From Janthinobacterium sp. TB1-E2 (lineage in GTDB: Bacteria > Pseudomonadota > Gammaproteobacteria > Burkholderiales > Burkholderiaceae_D), in assembly GCF_036885605.1 (NCBI RefSeq), contig NZ_CP142523.1, positions 5,704,001 through 5,768,000 on the forward strand: DNA of 64,000 nucleotides, given 5' to 3'. Made by a program: the position numbers and the translations under genes. Within the stretch, counting starts at the first letter, position 1. Each line of letters starts with the position of its first letter. Below are positions 19,771-30,475 of this stretch, in pieces. Under the pieces are notes generated by a model. It was not told where the DNA came from, did no database searches, and saw only the letters and a list, made by a program, of their open reading frames with translations.

Positions 19771-19950
19771 TAATGAATTCGGCACCAGCTGAACTGCTGC
19801 AACTCCTCACGTTTGCAGCACTTCAGCCATCGTCGGTGCCACCCTGCTTTATCTCGCAGCTGGTGGCAAAGTCTGAATTCGGTCATTCGTTTTCGATGCC
19901 GTGCGTTTTTTCGCTCCTCGCATCGCGCTCGCCACAACACCGATACGTCA

Positions 19951-19991
19951 AATAAAAAACCGCCATGCCTGAAAAAATTCGGGCACGGCGG
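19951..19991 (-). terminator. Rho-independent terminator in the intergenic region
   Basis: On the minus strand the stem CCGCCGTGCCCGAA pairs with TTCAGGCATGGCGG with two G-U-type positions, followed by TTTTTTATT. The nearest upstream gene on this strand is LysR, whose stop is more than 440 bases away, so the terminator probably belongs to another transcript. Confidence 0.75.
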
Positions 19992-20103
19992 CAGACGAAA
20001 ACGGTGTGGTTTTGTGCATATCCGTGTAAATCTGTATCCCTGTTTTGCGAGGTTTTTTCGCTACCGCGCTGGTTAAAAAACCCCGCATTCTAACGCTCGC
20101 ATT
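19951..20103 (-). ncRNA. Candidate small RNA, about 150 nt
   Basis: On the minus strand a perfect -35 TTGACA (20132-20137) and a partial -10 TATGAG (20110-20115) are 16 bases apart, predicting a start near 20103. The transcript would fold a 5' hairpin with 12-bp arms (20047-20058 with 20075-20086, one mismatch). A single-stranded stretch of about 55 nt follows, then a terminator stem at 19960-19991 followed by T6ATT. This is a standard small-RNA layout. No sequence match to 6S, 4.5S or another known RNA is apparent. It could instead be part of the H1-like leader. Confidence 0.4.
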
Positions 20104-20436
20104 TGCAATCTCATAAAGTACACGAAAACCTTGTCAATGCGCAACCGGCACGACACGTTTTCGTCCGCTTTTTTGCACGATACGCGTGCTATCGCACAAT
20201 CGCGCGGCAAATGCCGCCGCCAGCGTGTGCGGAAACGATATTTACACCCCGCCCCGCGCGCATTGGCGCCATCAAAAAAATGCGGTGCGGCGCGCGATGC
20301 GGCGAAAAAATGGCCGCACTTTTCTGCGCCGGCGCGCCACTGCACTTCATGAAAAAGCAGCGTGGAAAAAACGCGGCAGGCGATGCCGCAGCCGGCCTCC
20401 AGGATGATGGCGGCAGGCCGGAAAAAGCAGGCGAGG

Positions 20437-21357
20437 CTAGCGCGTGTCGCCGGAAGACGCGGGCCGGGAAAGCGCCAGCGCCGTATCGATGAAGGCGCGC
20501 AGTTTGGGCTGGCTCTGGGTACGCGCGGGAAAATACAGGAACAATCCGCTCGTCGGCGGCACGTAGTTTTCCAGCACTCGCAGCAAGCTGCCGCTGGCCA
20601 GGTCAGCTTCGATTTCCACGTCGGGCATATACGCCAGGCCCAGACCCGAGCGCGCGAAATCGGCGATCAGCGTAGTGTCGTTGACGACCACGGGTGCGCC
20701 CGTTTCCACCAGAAATTCCTCGCCATCGCGCACGAAGCGCCAGCGGTGCAAGGCACCGGAAGTGTGGAAGCGGTAGGCCAGCGTGTCGTGGCGCATCAGG
20801 TCTTCCGGAATCAGCGGCCGCCCTTTCCGCTCGAAGTAGCCGGGCGCGCCAACCACGGACCAGCGCAGGTCTCCCGTCAGGCGCACGGCCACCATCCCCT
20901 GCTCCACGAACTGTCCCAGGCGGATGCCGGCGTCATAACCGTGCGCCAGCAGATCGACCGCGCCGTCGTCGAGCGACAGGTCGATGGTCACGTCAGGATA
21001 GCTGCCGCGAAAACGCGGTATCAATGCGCGCATGACCAGCGCGCCCAGCGCGCGCGGCACCGTCAGCCGCAAATGGCCGGCGGGCCGGTCGCGAAACATG
21101 GTCAGCGCGGCGAAGGCGTCATCGATCTGCCGGGTGGCGCCGGCCAGGCTGGCGTACAGGCCCGCGCCGGCTTCGGTGAAGGCGACATTGCGCGTATTGC
21201 GCTTGAAGAGCAGCACGCCATGCTGGCGCTCCATCACCTTGACCGCCTTGCTGGCGGCCGTCACCGTCACGCCAAGCTGCAGTGCCGCGGCGCTGAAACT
21301 TTTGCGCTCGGCGACCGCGAGAAAGGTACGGATGCCATCGAGAGAGTTCGTTTTCAT
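20437..21357 (-). CDS. LysR-family transcriptional regulator
   Basis: A 306-residue regulator with the N-terminal winged helix (TFLAVAERKSFSAAALQLGVT, helix-turn-helix near residues 18-40) and a periplasmic-binding-protein-like effector domain (PAGHLRLTVPRALGALVMRALIPRF). The small deviation AASKAVKVMERQHGVLLFKRNTRN is typical of the CrgA/AaeR-like branch. It is divergent from the NTF2-like gene at 21480 with 122 bases between, so it probably controls that gene and the former SDR gene behind it. Effector unknown. Confidence 0.93.
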   Translation of the reverse strand: MKTNSLDGIRTFLAVAERKSFSAAALQLGVTVTAASKAVKVMERQHGVLLFKRNTRNVAFTEAGAGLYASLAGATRQIDDAFAALTMFRDRPAGHLRLTVPRALGALVMRALIPRFRGSYPDVTIDLSLDDGAVDLLAHGYDAGIRLGQFVEQGMVAVRLTGDLRWSVVGAPGYFERKGRPLIPEDLMRHDTLAYRFHTSGALHRWRFVRDGEEFLVETGAPVVVNDTTLIADFARSGLGLAYMPDVEIEADLASGSLLRVLENYVPPTSGLFLYFPARTQSQPKLRAFIDTALALSRPASSGDTR

Positions 21358-21479
21358 GCGCGATCACGCCGCCAATAATGAACCTGAAGTGTAAAGCCTA
21401 TCCCCCCTACTCTACTATTTCTCTGCAATTGAAGGCCATATGATGGTCGCTCCCTGCCTCTTCACCGAAAGGAAGCACC

Positions 21480-21809
21480 ATGTCTCTCCTCATGCCGGCC
21501 ATCGTCGGCGACTACTTTAGCGCCGACAAGCATCACGATAGCAAGGCCGTGGCGCAATGCTTCGCCGCCGATGGCGTCGTTCACGACGAAGGCCGGACCC
21601 ACGCGGGCCATGCCGCCATCCAGGCCTGGAAAGAAGCTGGCAGCCAGCAGTACGGCGCCACCGTCAGCCCCATCTCGGCCGACACCCAGGGCGCGCGCTG
21701 CGTGGTCACCGGCAGCGTCAGCGGCAGTTTCCCCGGCAGCCCGCTGGCGCTGCGCTTTGCCTTCACGCTCGCCAGCAATCGCATCCAGACCCTGGAGATC
21801 GGCGCATGA
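21480..21809 (+). CDS. SnoaL/NTF2-like small protein
   Basis: A 109-residue protein of the nuclear-transport-factor-2-like fold: ADKHHDSKAVAQCFAADGVVHDEGRTHAGHAAIQAW is the usual helix-strand start, ending with FAFTLASNRIQTLEIGA. Such proteins bind or isomerise small hydrophobic molecules, and here the ligand is unknown. GAAAGGAAG precedes the ATG. Its stop overlaps the start of an SDR remnant as ATGA, showing that the two genes were once an operon under the divergent LysR gene. Confidence 0.85.
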   Translation: MSLLMPAIVGDYFSADKHHDSKAVAQCFAADGVVHDEGRTHAGHAAIQAWKEAGSQQYGATVSPISADTQGARCVVTGSVSGSFPGSPLALRFAFTLASNRIQTLEIGA

Positions 21810-21868
21810 ATACCGATTTCAAGGACAAGCGCGTGCTGATCACGGGCCGCACCATCCCGACCGTGTGA
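21806..21868 (+). pseudogene. Collapsed short-chain dehydrogenase gene (20 codons left)
   Basis: Coupled by ATGA to the previous gene is a 20-residue frame reading MNTDFKDKRVLITG then RTIPTV and stop. The first part is the start of a Rossmann SDR (strand 1 plus the beginning of the TGGT/TGxxxGxG motif). The last residues resemble the end of many SDR proteins, which finish with GGTIPTV. The simplest reading is an in-frame deletion of nearly the whole gene, joining the first GG-T coding segment to the last. No product of this size could be an enzyme. Confidence 0.65.
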
Positions 21869-21897
21869 GCCCGATGCAATAAGCTCTCCAGATAGCA

Positions 21898-21923
21898 AAA
21901 GGCCCCGCATTTGCGAGGCCTTT
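21898..21923 (-). terminator. Terminator after nrdB
   Basis: An 11-bp stem with one mismatch (AAAGGCCTCGC with GCGGGGCCTTT on the minus strand) around an AAAT loop, ending in TTTT, lies 35 bases after the nrdB stop. It is nearly symmetrical and may also stop the rightward transcript. Confidence 0.75.
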
Positions 21924-21957
21924 GTTACATACATGAGTTGTGACGCTATCGGCTGGC

Positions 21958-23109
21958 TTATTCCCAGTTCAGCGCGCCGCCGGTCTGGTATTCCGTCACG
22001 CGCGTCTCGAAGAAGTTGCGTTCCTTCTTCATGTCGATCATTTCGCTCATCCATGGGAATGGATTTTCTTCCTGGGCGAACAGCGGCTCGATGCCGATCT
22101 GCTGCGCGCGGCGGTTGGCGATGAAGCGCAAATAGCCCTTGAACATCGGCGCGTTCAGACCCAGCACGCCGCGCGGCATGGTGTCTTCCGCGTATGCGTA
22201 TTCCAGTTCCACGGCCTGCATGAACAACACTTTAATCTCTTCGCGGAATTCGGCCGTCCACAGCTGCGGGTTTTCCATCTTGATCGTGTTGATCAAGTCG
22301 ATGCCGAAGTTGCAGTGCATCGATTCGTCGCGCAAGATGTACTGGTACTGCTCGGCCGCGCCCATCATCTTGTTCTGGCGGCCCAACGCCAGGATCTGCG
22401 TGAAGCCGACGTAGAAGAACAAGCCTTCCATCAGGCAGGCAAACACGATCAGGGATTTGAGCAGCTTCTGGTCGTTTTCCACCGTGCCGGTGACGAACGC
22501 AGGGTCGGTCAGGGTGTTGATGAACGGGATCAGGAATTCATCCTTGTCGCGGATCGACTTGACTTCGTTGTAGGCGTTGAAGATCTCGCCTTCGTCCAGG
22601 CCCAGCGATTCGACGATGTACTGGTAAGCGTGCGTGTGGATCGCTTCCTCGAACGCCTGGCGCAGCAGGTACTGGCGGCACTCGGGCGCCGTGATGTGGC
22701 GGTAGGTGCCCAGCACGATGTTGTTGGCGGCCAGCGAGTCGGCCGTCACGAAGAAGCCCAGGTTGCGCTTGACCAGGCGGCGCTCGTCGTCCGTCAGGCC
22801 GTTCGGGTTCTTCCACAGCTCGATATCACGCTGCATGTTCACTTCCTGCGGCATCCAGTGGTTGGCGCAGCCGGCCAGGTATTTGTCCCACGCCCATTTG
22901 TACTTGAACGGCACCAGCTGGTTGACGTCCGTCTTGCCGTTGATGATGCGCTTGTCGTCGGCATTCACGCGGCGCGCCACTTGCTCGGCGTTCGCTTCGG
23001 ACGGCTCGGCACCTGCCGGCAGGTTCAATTCGGTATTTCCCAGTGGCGCTTGCTGCGCCGGACGCGGCACAGCTGCCGACGTGGTTTCATCATCCCATGA
23101 CAACGACAT
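21958..23109 (-). CDS. nrdB: Class Ia ribonucleotide reductase, beta (radical) subunit
   Basis: Holds the diiron-tyrosyl radical cofactor that starts nucleotide reduction in NrdA. The 383-residue ferritin-like protein shows metal-ligand helices in [21 protein letters not shown] and [18 protein letters not shown], and the C-terminal region ends [12 protein letters not shown], which docks into NrdA. ATG at 23109 is chosen because GGAAGAAG lies upstream; an in-frame ATG six codons earlier overlaps that site. It follows nrdA after 224 bases. Confidence 0.96.
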   Translation of the reverse strand: MSLSWDDETTSAAVPRPAQQAPLGNTELNLPAGAEPSEANAEQVARRVNADDKRIINGKTDVNQLVPFKYKWAWDKYLAGCANHWMPQEVNMQRDIELWKNPNGLTDDERRLVKRNLGFFVTADSLAANNIVLGTYRHITAPECRQYLLRQAFEEAIHTHAYQYIVESLGLDEGEIFNAYNEVKSIRDKDEFLIPFINTLTDPAFVTGTVENDQKLLKSLIVFACLMEGLFFYVGFTQILALGRQNKMMGAAEQYQYILRDESMHCNFGIDLINTIKMENPQLWTAEFREEIKVLFMQAVELEYAYAEDTMPRGVLGLNAPMFKGYLRFIANRRAQQIGIEPLFAQEENPFPWMSEMIDMKKERNFFETRVTEYQTGGALNWE

Positions 23110-23333
23110 ATTCTTCTTCCTTTCCATGCCGGCGAGCCGGCGATCCGCAACAGGCCCGTTGAATCGGACAATGCGGATATTGACAACATTGAATCAGCCC
23201 AGACGCTCTGGGCTGACAACTTTAAATTTTTTAAAAACCGTCGCGAGCAAGCCCGATATCGGGTCGAGTAGCGCAGCCGTACTTTAGTACGGTGAGCAAC
23301 ACAGAACCCGAGAGGGGGCTGCGCAGCAGGTTT
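23110..23333. other. nrdA-nrdB spacer with several palindromes
   Basis: The spacer holds CCGTACT-TTAGTACGG-like, CCCGATATCGGG and GCCCAGACGC-TCTGGGC inverted repeats, an A/T-rich run (AAATTTTTTAAAA), and a CGGCTCGCCGGC palindrome shortly before the nrdB ribosome site. There is no gene. It may process or modulate the nrdAB message or carry a second promoter for nrdB. Confidence 0.5.
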
Positions 23334-26285
<2,952 letters not shown>

Positions 26286-26677
26286 TGAAGCTCCCGTTGT
26301 CAGCTAAAGTCAGCCTGCAGTTTTGCTGCCGCGTGTGTTGTTGAATAGAACGCCCGATGGTCAGGGTTTCTTCAGGTATTTGTTGCTAAATAGTAAATTA
26401 TTAATGCATAAAACAGAGTCAGAAGCCATATCGCCACACCGTACTGCCCGGCTGGCGCGAAACACGATCAAGGGTGATAAACCGCCAGTTCCAGTGCTTT
26501 ATCAGCAATCCGGGTAGCTTTGACAATAATTCTGAAAACGTCTGTGATGGCACTAGATATAGTCTTTACATCCAACTTCTGCACTAATTGTAGTACCCAT
26601 CGGAGGGTGATGCAATAGTTTTCCGGCATCCGCCGGCGTAATTTTTTGTATTTTCATATACGATTTCGGTTGACTTT
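26286..26677. other. 392-base region upstream of nrdA
   Basis: No protein gene is seen between the ampD stop and nrdA. It contains the nrdA promoter with NrdR-type boxes at 26551-26615 and, downstream of it, a leader of about 290 nt. The leader is A/T-rich in its middle (TAAATAGTAAATTATTAATGC). I see no match to the cobalamin riboswitch. Confidence 0.55.
26551..26615 (-). promoter_or_regulatory. nrdA promoter with tandem NrdR-type boxes
   Basis: On the minus strand TTGCAT (26610-26615) and TACAAT (26587-26592) are 17 bases apart, a good sigma-70 promoter. Box 1, CTACAATTAGTG (26582-26593), overlaps the -10; box 2, CTATATCTAGTG (26551-26562), lies 31 bases downstream. Against the known NrdR consensus CWATATATWGTG they match 9 and 11 of 12 positions. 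The 31-base spacing is the one known for paired NrdR boxes. Binding would block polymerase when dATP/ATP levels signal sufficiency. Confidence 0.72.
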
Positions 26678-27289
26678 TCAGGGTATGGATGGAAAGCCCA
26701 ATCCCCGCGAAGTAAGCGCTAACGCAGGCTGCCCGCGCAAGATTTCCAGCCAGCATTTTTGATAAAAATGCCAGTCAAAAAACGGCCCCGGATCCGTCTT
26801 CCTCCCCGGCGCGATATGCTCGTGCCCGCGCACCTGCGACAGCCCGTAGCGCGCCACCAGCGCCGCCGTCAGCGCCGCCAGCACATGGTATTGCCGCCGC
26901 TGGAAGGGCACGTCGTCCGCGCCTTCCATTTCGATACCGATGGAATAGCCATTGCACTGCGGGCGTCCTTCAAACATGGACGCGCCCGCATGCCAGGCAC
27001 GTTGATCAGTAGAAACATATTGCAGCAGCGCACCATCGCGCCGCACAAAAAAGTGCGCCGACACCTGCAAGCCACGCAGGTCGGCGAAAGAAGGATCGGC
27101 ATTATAATCTACCCGGCCCGTAAACAAGTCCGACACATGCGGCCCGCCAAAGTGGCCACCCGGCAAGCTGATGTTATGGATCACCAGCAAGTCGACTTGC
27201 GTACCGTCCGGGCGCGCATCGTGGTGCGGCGAGTCATAGCGCAGCGCGCCAGCGCACCAGCCATCTTCATCTATCGTCCATACGCTCAT
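26678..27289 (-). CDS. ampD: 1,6-anhydro-N-acetylmuramyl-L-alanine amidase AmpD
   Basis: A cytoplasmic Zn amidase that removes the peptide from anhydro-muropeptides during cell-wall recycling. The 203-residue protein has the amidase_2 motifs: LLVIHNISLPGG (first zinc His), RAWHAGASMFEGRP, NGYSIGIEMEG (catalytic Glu) and RGHEHIAPGRKTDPGPFFDW (zinc His and Asp). ATG at 27289 is preferred to a TTG one codon earlier. Its start overlaps the end of the sigma-54 regulator, the usual pilR-ampD order in betaproteobacteria. Confidence 0.94.
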   Translation of the reverse strand: MSVWTIDEDGWCAGALRYDSPHHDARPDGTQVDLLVIHNISLPGGHFGGPHVSDLFTGRVDYNADPSFADLRGLQVSAHFFVRRDGALLQYVSTDQRAWHAGASMFEGRPQCNGYSIGIEMEGADDVPFQRRQYHVLAALTAALVARYGLSQVRGHEHIAPGRKTDPGPFFDWHFYQKCWLEILRGQPALALTSRGLGFPSIP

Positions 27290-28355
27290 CAAGTAAAGCT
27301 TCCTGTATCGTCAATTTCTGCATGCGGTAACGCAACTGGCGCACGCTCAAGCCCAGCTGGCGCGCCGCCCTTGCGCGGTGGTAGCGCGCCTGTGCCAGCG
27401 CCAGCATGATCATGTCGCGCTCGGCCTGGCGCAAATACACGTCGAGCGGCAGGACGGGGGCCACGCCATGCGCGGCCATGCCGGGCAGGCACAGTTGCCG
27501 CTCCGGCAAGTCCGGCAGTGCCGGCAGTGCCGGCGCCGCCCGCAAGGGCATAGTGCCCGCCGTGGATGGCAAGGCCAGCCCGTCGAGCGCGATCACGCCG
27601 CCGTCGGCAAACGCCAGCGCCCGCTCCAGCACGTTTTCCAGTTCACGCACATTGCCGGGAAACGCATACGCACCCAGGGCCGCCAGCACCGGCGGCGCCA
27701 GGCTCACGGTCCGGCGTGGCGACAGGCGCGCGAGGATCACCTCACATAATACCTGCAGATCGCCGCGCCGCTCGCGCAACGGCGGCAGCGCCAGCTCGAT
27801 CACGTTGAGCCGGTAAAACAGGTCCTGGCGGAATGTGCCGGCGGCCACGCCGCGCGCCAGGCCATGCTGGCTCGCGCACAGGATGCGCACGTCGACGGCT
27901 TCGTCGCTGCTGCCGCCCAGCTTGCGCACGCGGCGCTCCTGCAGCACGCGCAACAGTTTTACCTGCATGGCCAGCGGCAGATCGTCGACTTCATCGAGCA
28001 GCAAACTGCCGCCATGGGCCGCCTGGAACAAACCCTGGCGTTCGTGCAGCGCGCCCGTATAGGCGCCCGGGCGGCAGCCGAAGAATTCCGCTTCCATCAG
28101 CGCTTCGGGAATAGCGCCGCAGTTGACGGCGATAAACGGGAAGCTGGCGCGCGCGCCCTGCGCATGGATGGCGCGCGCCGCCAGTTCCTTGCCCGTGCCC
28201 GATTCGCCGCGGATGGCCACCGGCGCGCCACAGCGGGCGATGCGGCCGATCTGCGCGCGCAGCGCCTGCATGGGCAGCGAGTTGCCGCTCAGTTGCGGCG
28301 CCGGCGGCATGCCGGTGGCGGTCACGGTATCCGGACCAGGATTGGGACGGGACAT
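27267..28355 (-). CDS. Sigma-54 activator without receiver domain, PilR-like position
   Basis: A 362-residue bacterial enhancer-binding protein. The AAA+ domain starts almost at the N-terminus: Walker A GESGTGKE at residues 50-57, the sigma-54 contact loop GAYTGA (standard GAFTGA), Walker B GGSLLLDEVDDLP, and LPPLRERRGDLQ. A Fis-type DNA-binding helix-turn-helix ends the protein (ARAARQLGLSVRQLRYRMQKL). There is no N-terminal response-receiver domain, and no sensor kinase is adjacent. In relatives this slot before ampD is held by full-length PilR with PilS. Start at 28355; ATG codons upstream would add 14 residues. Confidence 0.85.
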   Translation of the reverse strand: MSRPNPGPDTVTATGMPPAPQLSGNSLPMQALRAQIGRIARCGAPVAIRGESGTGKELAARAIHAQGARASFPFIAVNCGAIPEALMEAEFFGCRPGAYTGALHERQGLFQAAHGGSLLLDEVDDLPLAMQVKLLRVLQERRVRKLGGSSDEAVDVRILCASQHGLARGVAAGTFRQDLFYRLNVIELALPPLRERRGDLQVLCEVILARLSPRRTVSLAPPVLAALGAYAFPGNVRELENVLERALAFADGGVIALDGLALPSTAGTMPLRAAPALPALPDLPERQLCLPGMAAHGVAPVLPLDVYLRQAERDMIMLALAQARYHRARAARQLGLSVRQLRYRMQKLTIQEALLDERMDDR

Positions 28356-28474
28356 GGAAGCGCGCCTTTCCGCAATGGCGGCGGCGAACCGCCTCATGCA
28401 GATGCTACGCCGGACGGAGGCCGGAGGACGTTACGATACGGATGAGCAACGCGAGCGCACCTGCGGGCCTGCCC

Positions 28475-28735
28475 TTACAAGGTGGCGTGCGCGTGGCTGC
28501 AGTAATCGTGGCCCTTGGCCTGCACGTTTTCGGAGGCCGGGTAGTACACGCCGCAGTGGGCGCAGCACAGCATCAGCTCGGCATCAGGCAATTCCTGCGG
28601 CCGGCCGGGCGGCGCAAACGGGTTCGGCTGCTGTTGTTGCTGCGCGCGGGCCCGTTGCTGCATGCCACGGATCTTGCTGCGGATCGCAAACAGCACCAGG
28701 AACACCAGCGCCAGCCAGAATAAAACACGTGTCAT
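28475..28735 (-). CDS. PP0621-family small membrane protein
   Basis: An 86-residue protein with one N-terminal membrane helix (VLFWLALVFLVLFAI), a Gln/Pro-rich linker and a C-terminal cysteine cluster, LMLCCAHCGVYYPASE followed by YCSHAH. The Cys/His pattern suggests metal binding. The family is known only as conserved beside cytochrome-assembly-like genes. The ATG overlaps the ypjD stop as ATGA, so both are translated together. Confidence 0.88.
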   Translation of the reverse strand: MTRVLFWLALVFLVLFAIRSKIRGMQQRARAQQQQQPNPFAPPGRPQELPDAELMLCCAHCGVYYPASENVQAKGHDYCSHAHATL

Positions 28736-29535
28736 GCGAATCCTCGGTGTAAAACCACTTCCAGTACAAAACGGCTGCCGACATAGGCCAGCAGCAAGGT
28801 GGCGAAACCGGCCAGGGTAAAGCTCAGGGCCGTCTTGCCGCGCCAGCCGCGAAAGCGCCGGCCTGCCAGCAGCGAGGCAAACAGCAGCCACGACAGCATG
28901 GTAAACACGGATTTGTGATCCCAGTTGAGCGCCTTGCCAAACAGTTGTTCGGAAAACACGATGCCCGACAGTACGGTCAGGCTGAGCAAAATAAATCCCA
29001 GGCCGATCATGCGGAACAGCAGCTTTTCCATCGTCAGCAGGGCTGGCAGCTGGTCCAGCGCCGTGCCGATGAAGCCGCGGCTTTCGCTGCGCGTATGCAA
29101 ACGCGATTCCTGCAGCGCCATCAGCACGGCGTGAAAAGCGGCAATCGTCAGGGTGCTGTAGGCGAGCACGGCCACGGCAATATGCCAGCCGAAGACGGCC
29201 GACTTGCCTTCCATGCTGACCTGGCTGCCAGGAAAGGCCCAGGCCAGGCCAATGGCGAGGACGGCGCTGGGCATGACCATGCGGCGCAGTCCGTCCAGGC
29301 TGAAATTGCGGTTCTCTATCCAGTAGGCGCCCACCGACACCCACAGCGCGGCCGACAGCATGGCGGAAAAACCGAAGCGCAAGGTGCCCGGCGCCATCAG
29401 GTCGAACCACAGGGTGGCGGCGTGCGCCAGCCAGGCGACGCCGGTCAGGCCGGCAATGAGCCGGGCACGGGACGAGGGAAGCACCGCGCACGCCGCATAC
29501 AACAGGGCGGCGATGAAAAAGAAATAGATCTGCAT
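28732..29535 (-). CDS. CcsA/YpjD-family inner-membrane protein
   Basis: A 267-residue polytopic protein with about eight membrane helices. The cytochrome c assembly domain includes a conserved histidine in VFGWHIAVAVLAYSTLTIAAFHAV and one in LNWDHKSVFTMLSWLLFASLL. It belongs with E. coli YpjD rather than with dedicated CcmC/CcsA haem exporters. YpjD has been linked to metal tolerance there. It is the first gene of the unit with the PP0621-like gene. In many proteobacteria it is divergent from ffh, which here lies 11.8 kb away. Confidence 0.88.
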   Translation of the reverse strand: MQIYFFFIAALLYAACAVLPSSRARLIAGLTGVAWLAHAATLWFDLMAPGTLRFGFSAMLSAALWVSVGAYWIENRNFSLDGLRRMVMPSAVLAIGLAWAFPGSQVSMEGKSAVFGWHIAVAVLAYSTLTIAAFHAVLMALQESRLHTRSESRGFIGTALDQLPALLTMEKLLFRMIGLGFILLSLTVLSGIVFSEQLFGKALNWDHKSVFTMLSWLLFASLLAGRRFRGWRGKTALSFTLAGFATLLLAYVGSRFVLEVVLHRGFA

Positions 29536-29798
29536 AGTTTAAGTTTACACCATAGCCGGCAAGCGCGATTCAAGCGACAGTATGGGCTGCAGGCAATTCG
29601 CCGCCAGCCGACACCGCAAGCCTGCCATGATATCGCGCCTCGGGCGCGGCGGGGTAGCGCACCCTCAAGATTTTGGCAATCTTTCCTGCGGCGCACTGCC
29701 GCCGCGTCACGGCCACGTTGCCATCTGGATGAGCCAGCCCTATAATTATGTCCATAGAGCAACAATCTTTCACTTTTCGCCACTCGCCCACCACCGCC

Positions 29799-30407
29799 AT
29801 GTTTTCTTTCAAAAAAATTTCCTGGACCTGTCTCCTGCTGGCCGCCTGCACCGTATTAAGCGGTTGCATGAAAGATGCGCCTTCCCAATCCACATACGAG
29901 GAGTATTTCCGCACGTCCATCCAAAGCTATGACCTGTACAAGGAGTACTTCGACATTGCAAAGCTGGAAAAGCTGAACGGCTGGAAAGAGAACGAACAGT
30001 ACGAAATCAAGGGCTCGGCCGTGCTGCGCGCCAAGGTGGGCTACCTGGAATTGCTGGCCGACGTGGCCGACAAGCTCGAAACGCAGGCAAAGACGGACGG
30101 CTCCGTGGGCATGACCATGGGCCTGGGCCTGATGGCGCGCGGCATGGGCGGAGAGAACAAGGTCTTCCGCGAATTCTGGGTGCAGCAGCAGGAAAAGAAG
30201 GCGATTCCCGCGCCGCTGCTGGCGCGCCAGGCGGCGATGACGGCCGAGCGTTTCGATAACCTGATGCAATGGTCGGACCAGCTCGTGCAAGACAATTACG
30301 GCGCCATCATCAGCCGCCAGCTGAAGAAAGGCGATGAGCTGACCCGCATCTACACGCTGAGCTTCCGCCAAACGGAGAAGGGCTGGATGGGTTTTAACGC
30401 CCGCTAA
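29799..30407 (+). CDS. Putative lipoprotein of unknown function
   Basis: A 202-residue secreted lipoprotein. The signal peptide FKKISWTCLLLAACTVLSGC ends in the lipobox LSGC with the modified Cys near residue 24. The mature part is helical and charged, with a small Gly/Met-rich stretch (GMTMGLGLMARGMGG). I recognise no family. It stands alone; a symmetrical terminator follows 15 bases after the stop. ATG at 29799 is chosen because a signal peptide begins there, while an earlier ATG adds polar residues in front of it. Confidence 0.8.
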   Translation: MFSFKKISWTCLLLAACTVLSGCMKDAPSQSTYEEYFRTSIQSYDLYKEYFDIAKLEKLNGWKENEQYEIKGSAVLRAKVGYLELLADVADKLETQAKTDGSVGMTMGLGLMARGMGGENKVFREFWVQQQEKKAIPAPLLARQAAMTAERFDNLMQWSDQLVQDNYGAIISRQLKKGDELTRIYTLSFRQTEKGWMGFNAR

Positions 30408-30421
30408 GGCCACCCTTCCAT

Positions 30422-30461
30422 AAAAAAACCTCCGCGCCATCGCTGGTGCGGAGGTTTTTTT
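30422..30461. terminator. Bidirectional terminator between lipoprotein and solute-binding genes
   Basis: A perfect 14-bp stem, AAAAAAACCTCCGC with GCGGAGGTTTTTTT, has T runs in both directions and lies between two convergent genes. Confidence 0.95.
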
Positions 30462-30475
30462 CATGGCTGCCTGAT

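Larger units (their letters stand above)
19658..20436. other. 779-base intergenic region without protein gene
   Basis: No convincing coding sequence is present; short open frames here lack ribosome sites and family resemblance. The part next to the H1-like gene carries its leader and an inverted repeat at 19751-19770. Between about 19951 and 20103 lies a promoter-hairpin-terminator arrangement on the minus strand that looks like a small RNA. The part from 20140 to 20436 downstream of the LysR gene shows nothing I can name. Confidence 0.6.

Noticed and set aside
20073-20345. Possible 90-residue minus-strand gene downstream of LysR
   Set aside because: The composition is Arg/Cys/His-rich as in shadow frames, with no ribosome site. 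It overlaps the candidate small-RNA promoter.
26286-26540. Adenosylcobalamin riboswitch in the nrdA leader
   Set aside because: I could not find the conserved B12-box or core; the enzyme is the diiron class Ia type, not B12-dependent.
29570-29920. Possible minus-strand gene of 116 residues before the lipoprotein gene
   Set aside because: It overlaps the signal-peptide region of the lipoprotein gene on the other strand, has no recognisable domain and no ribosome site.
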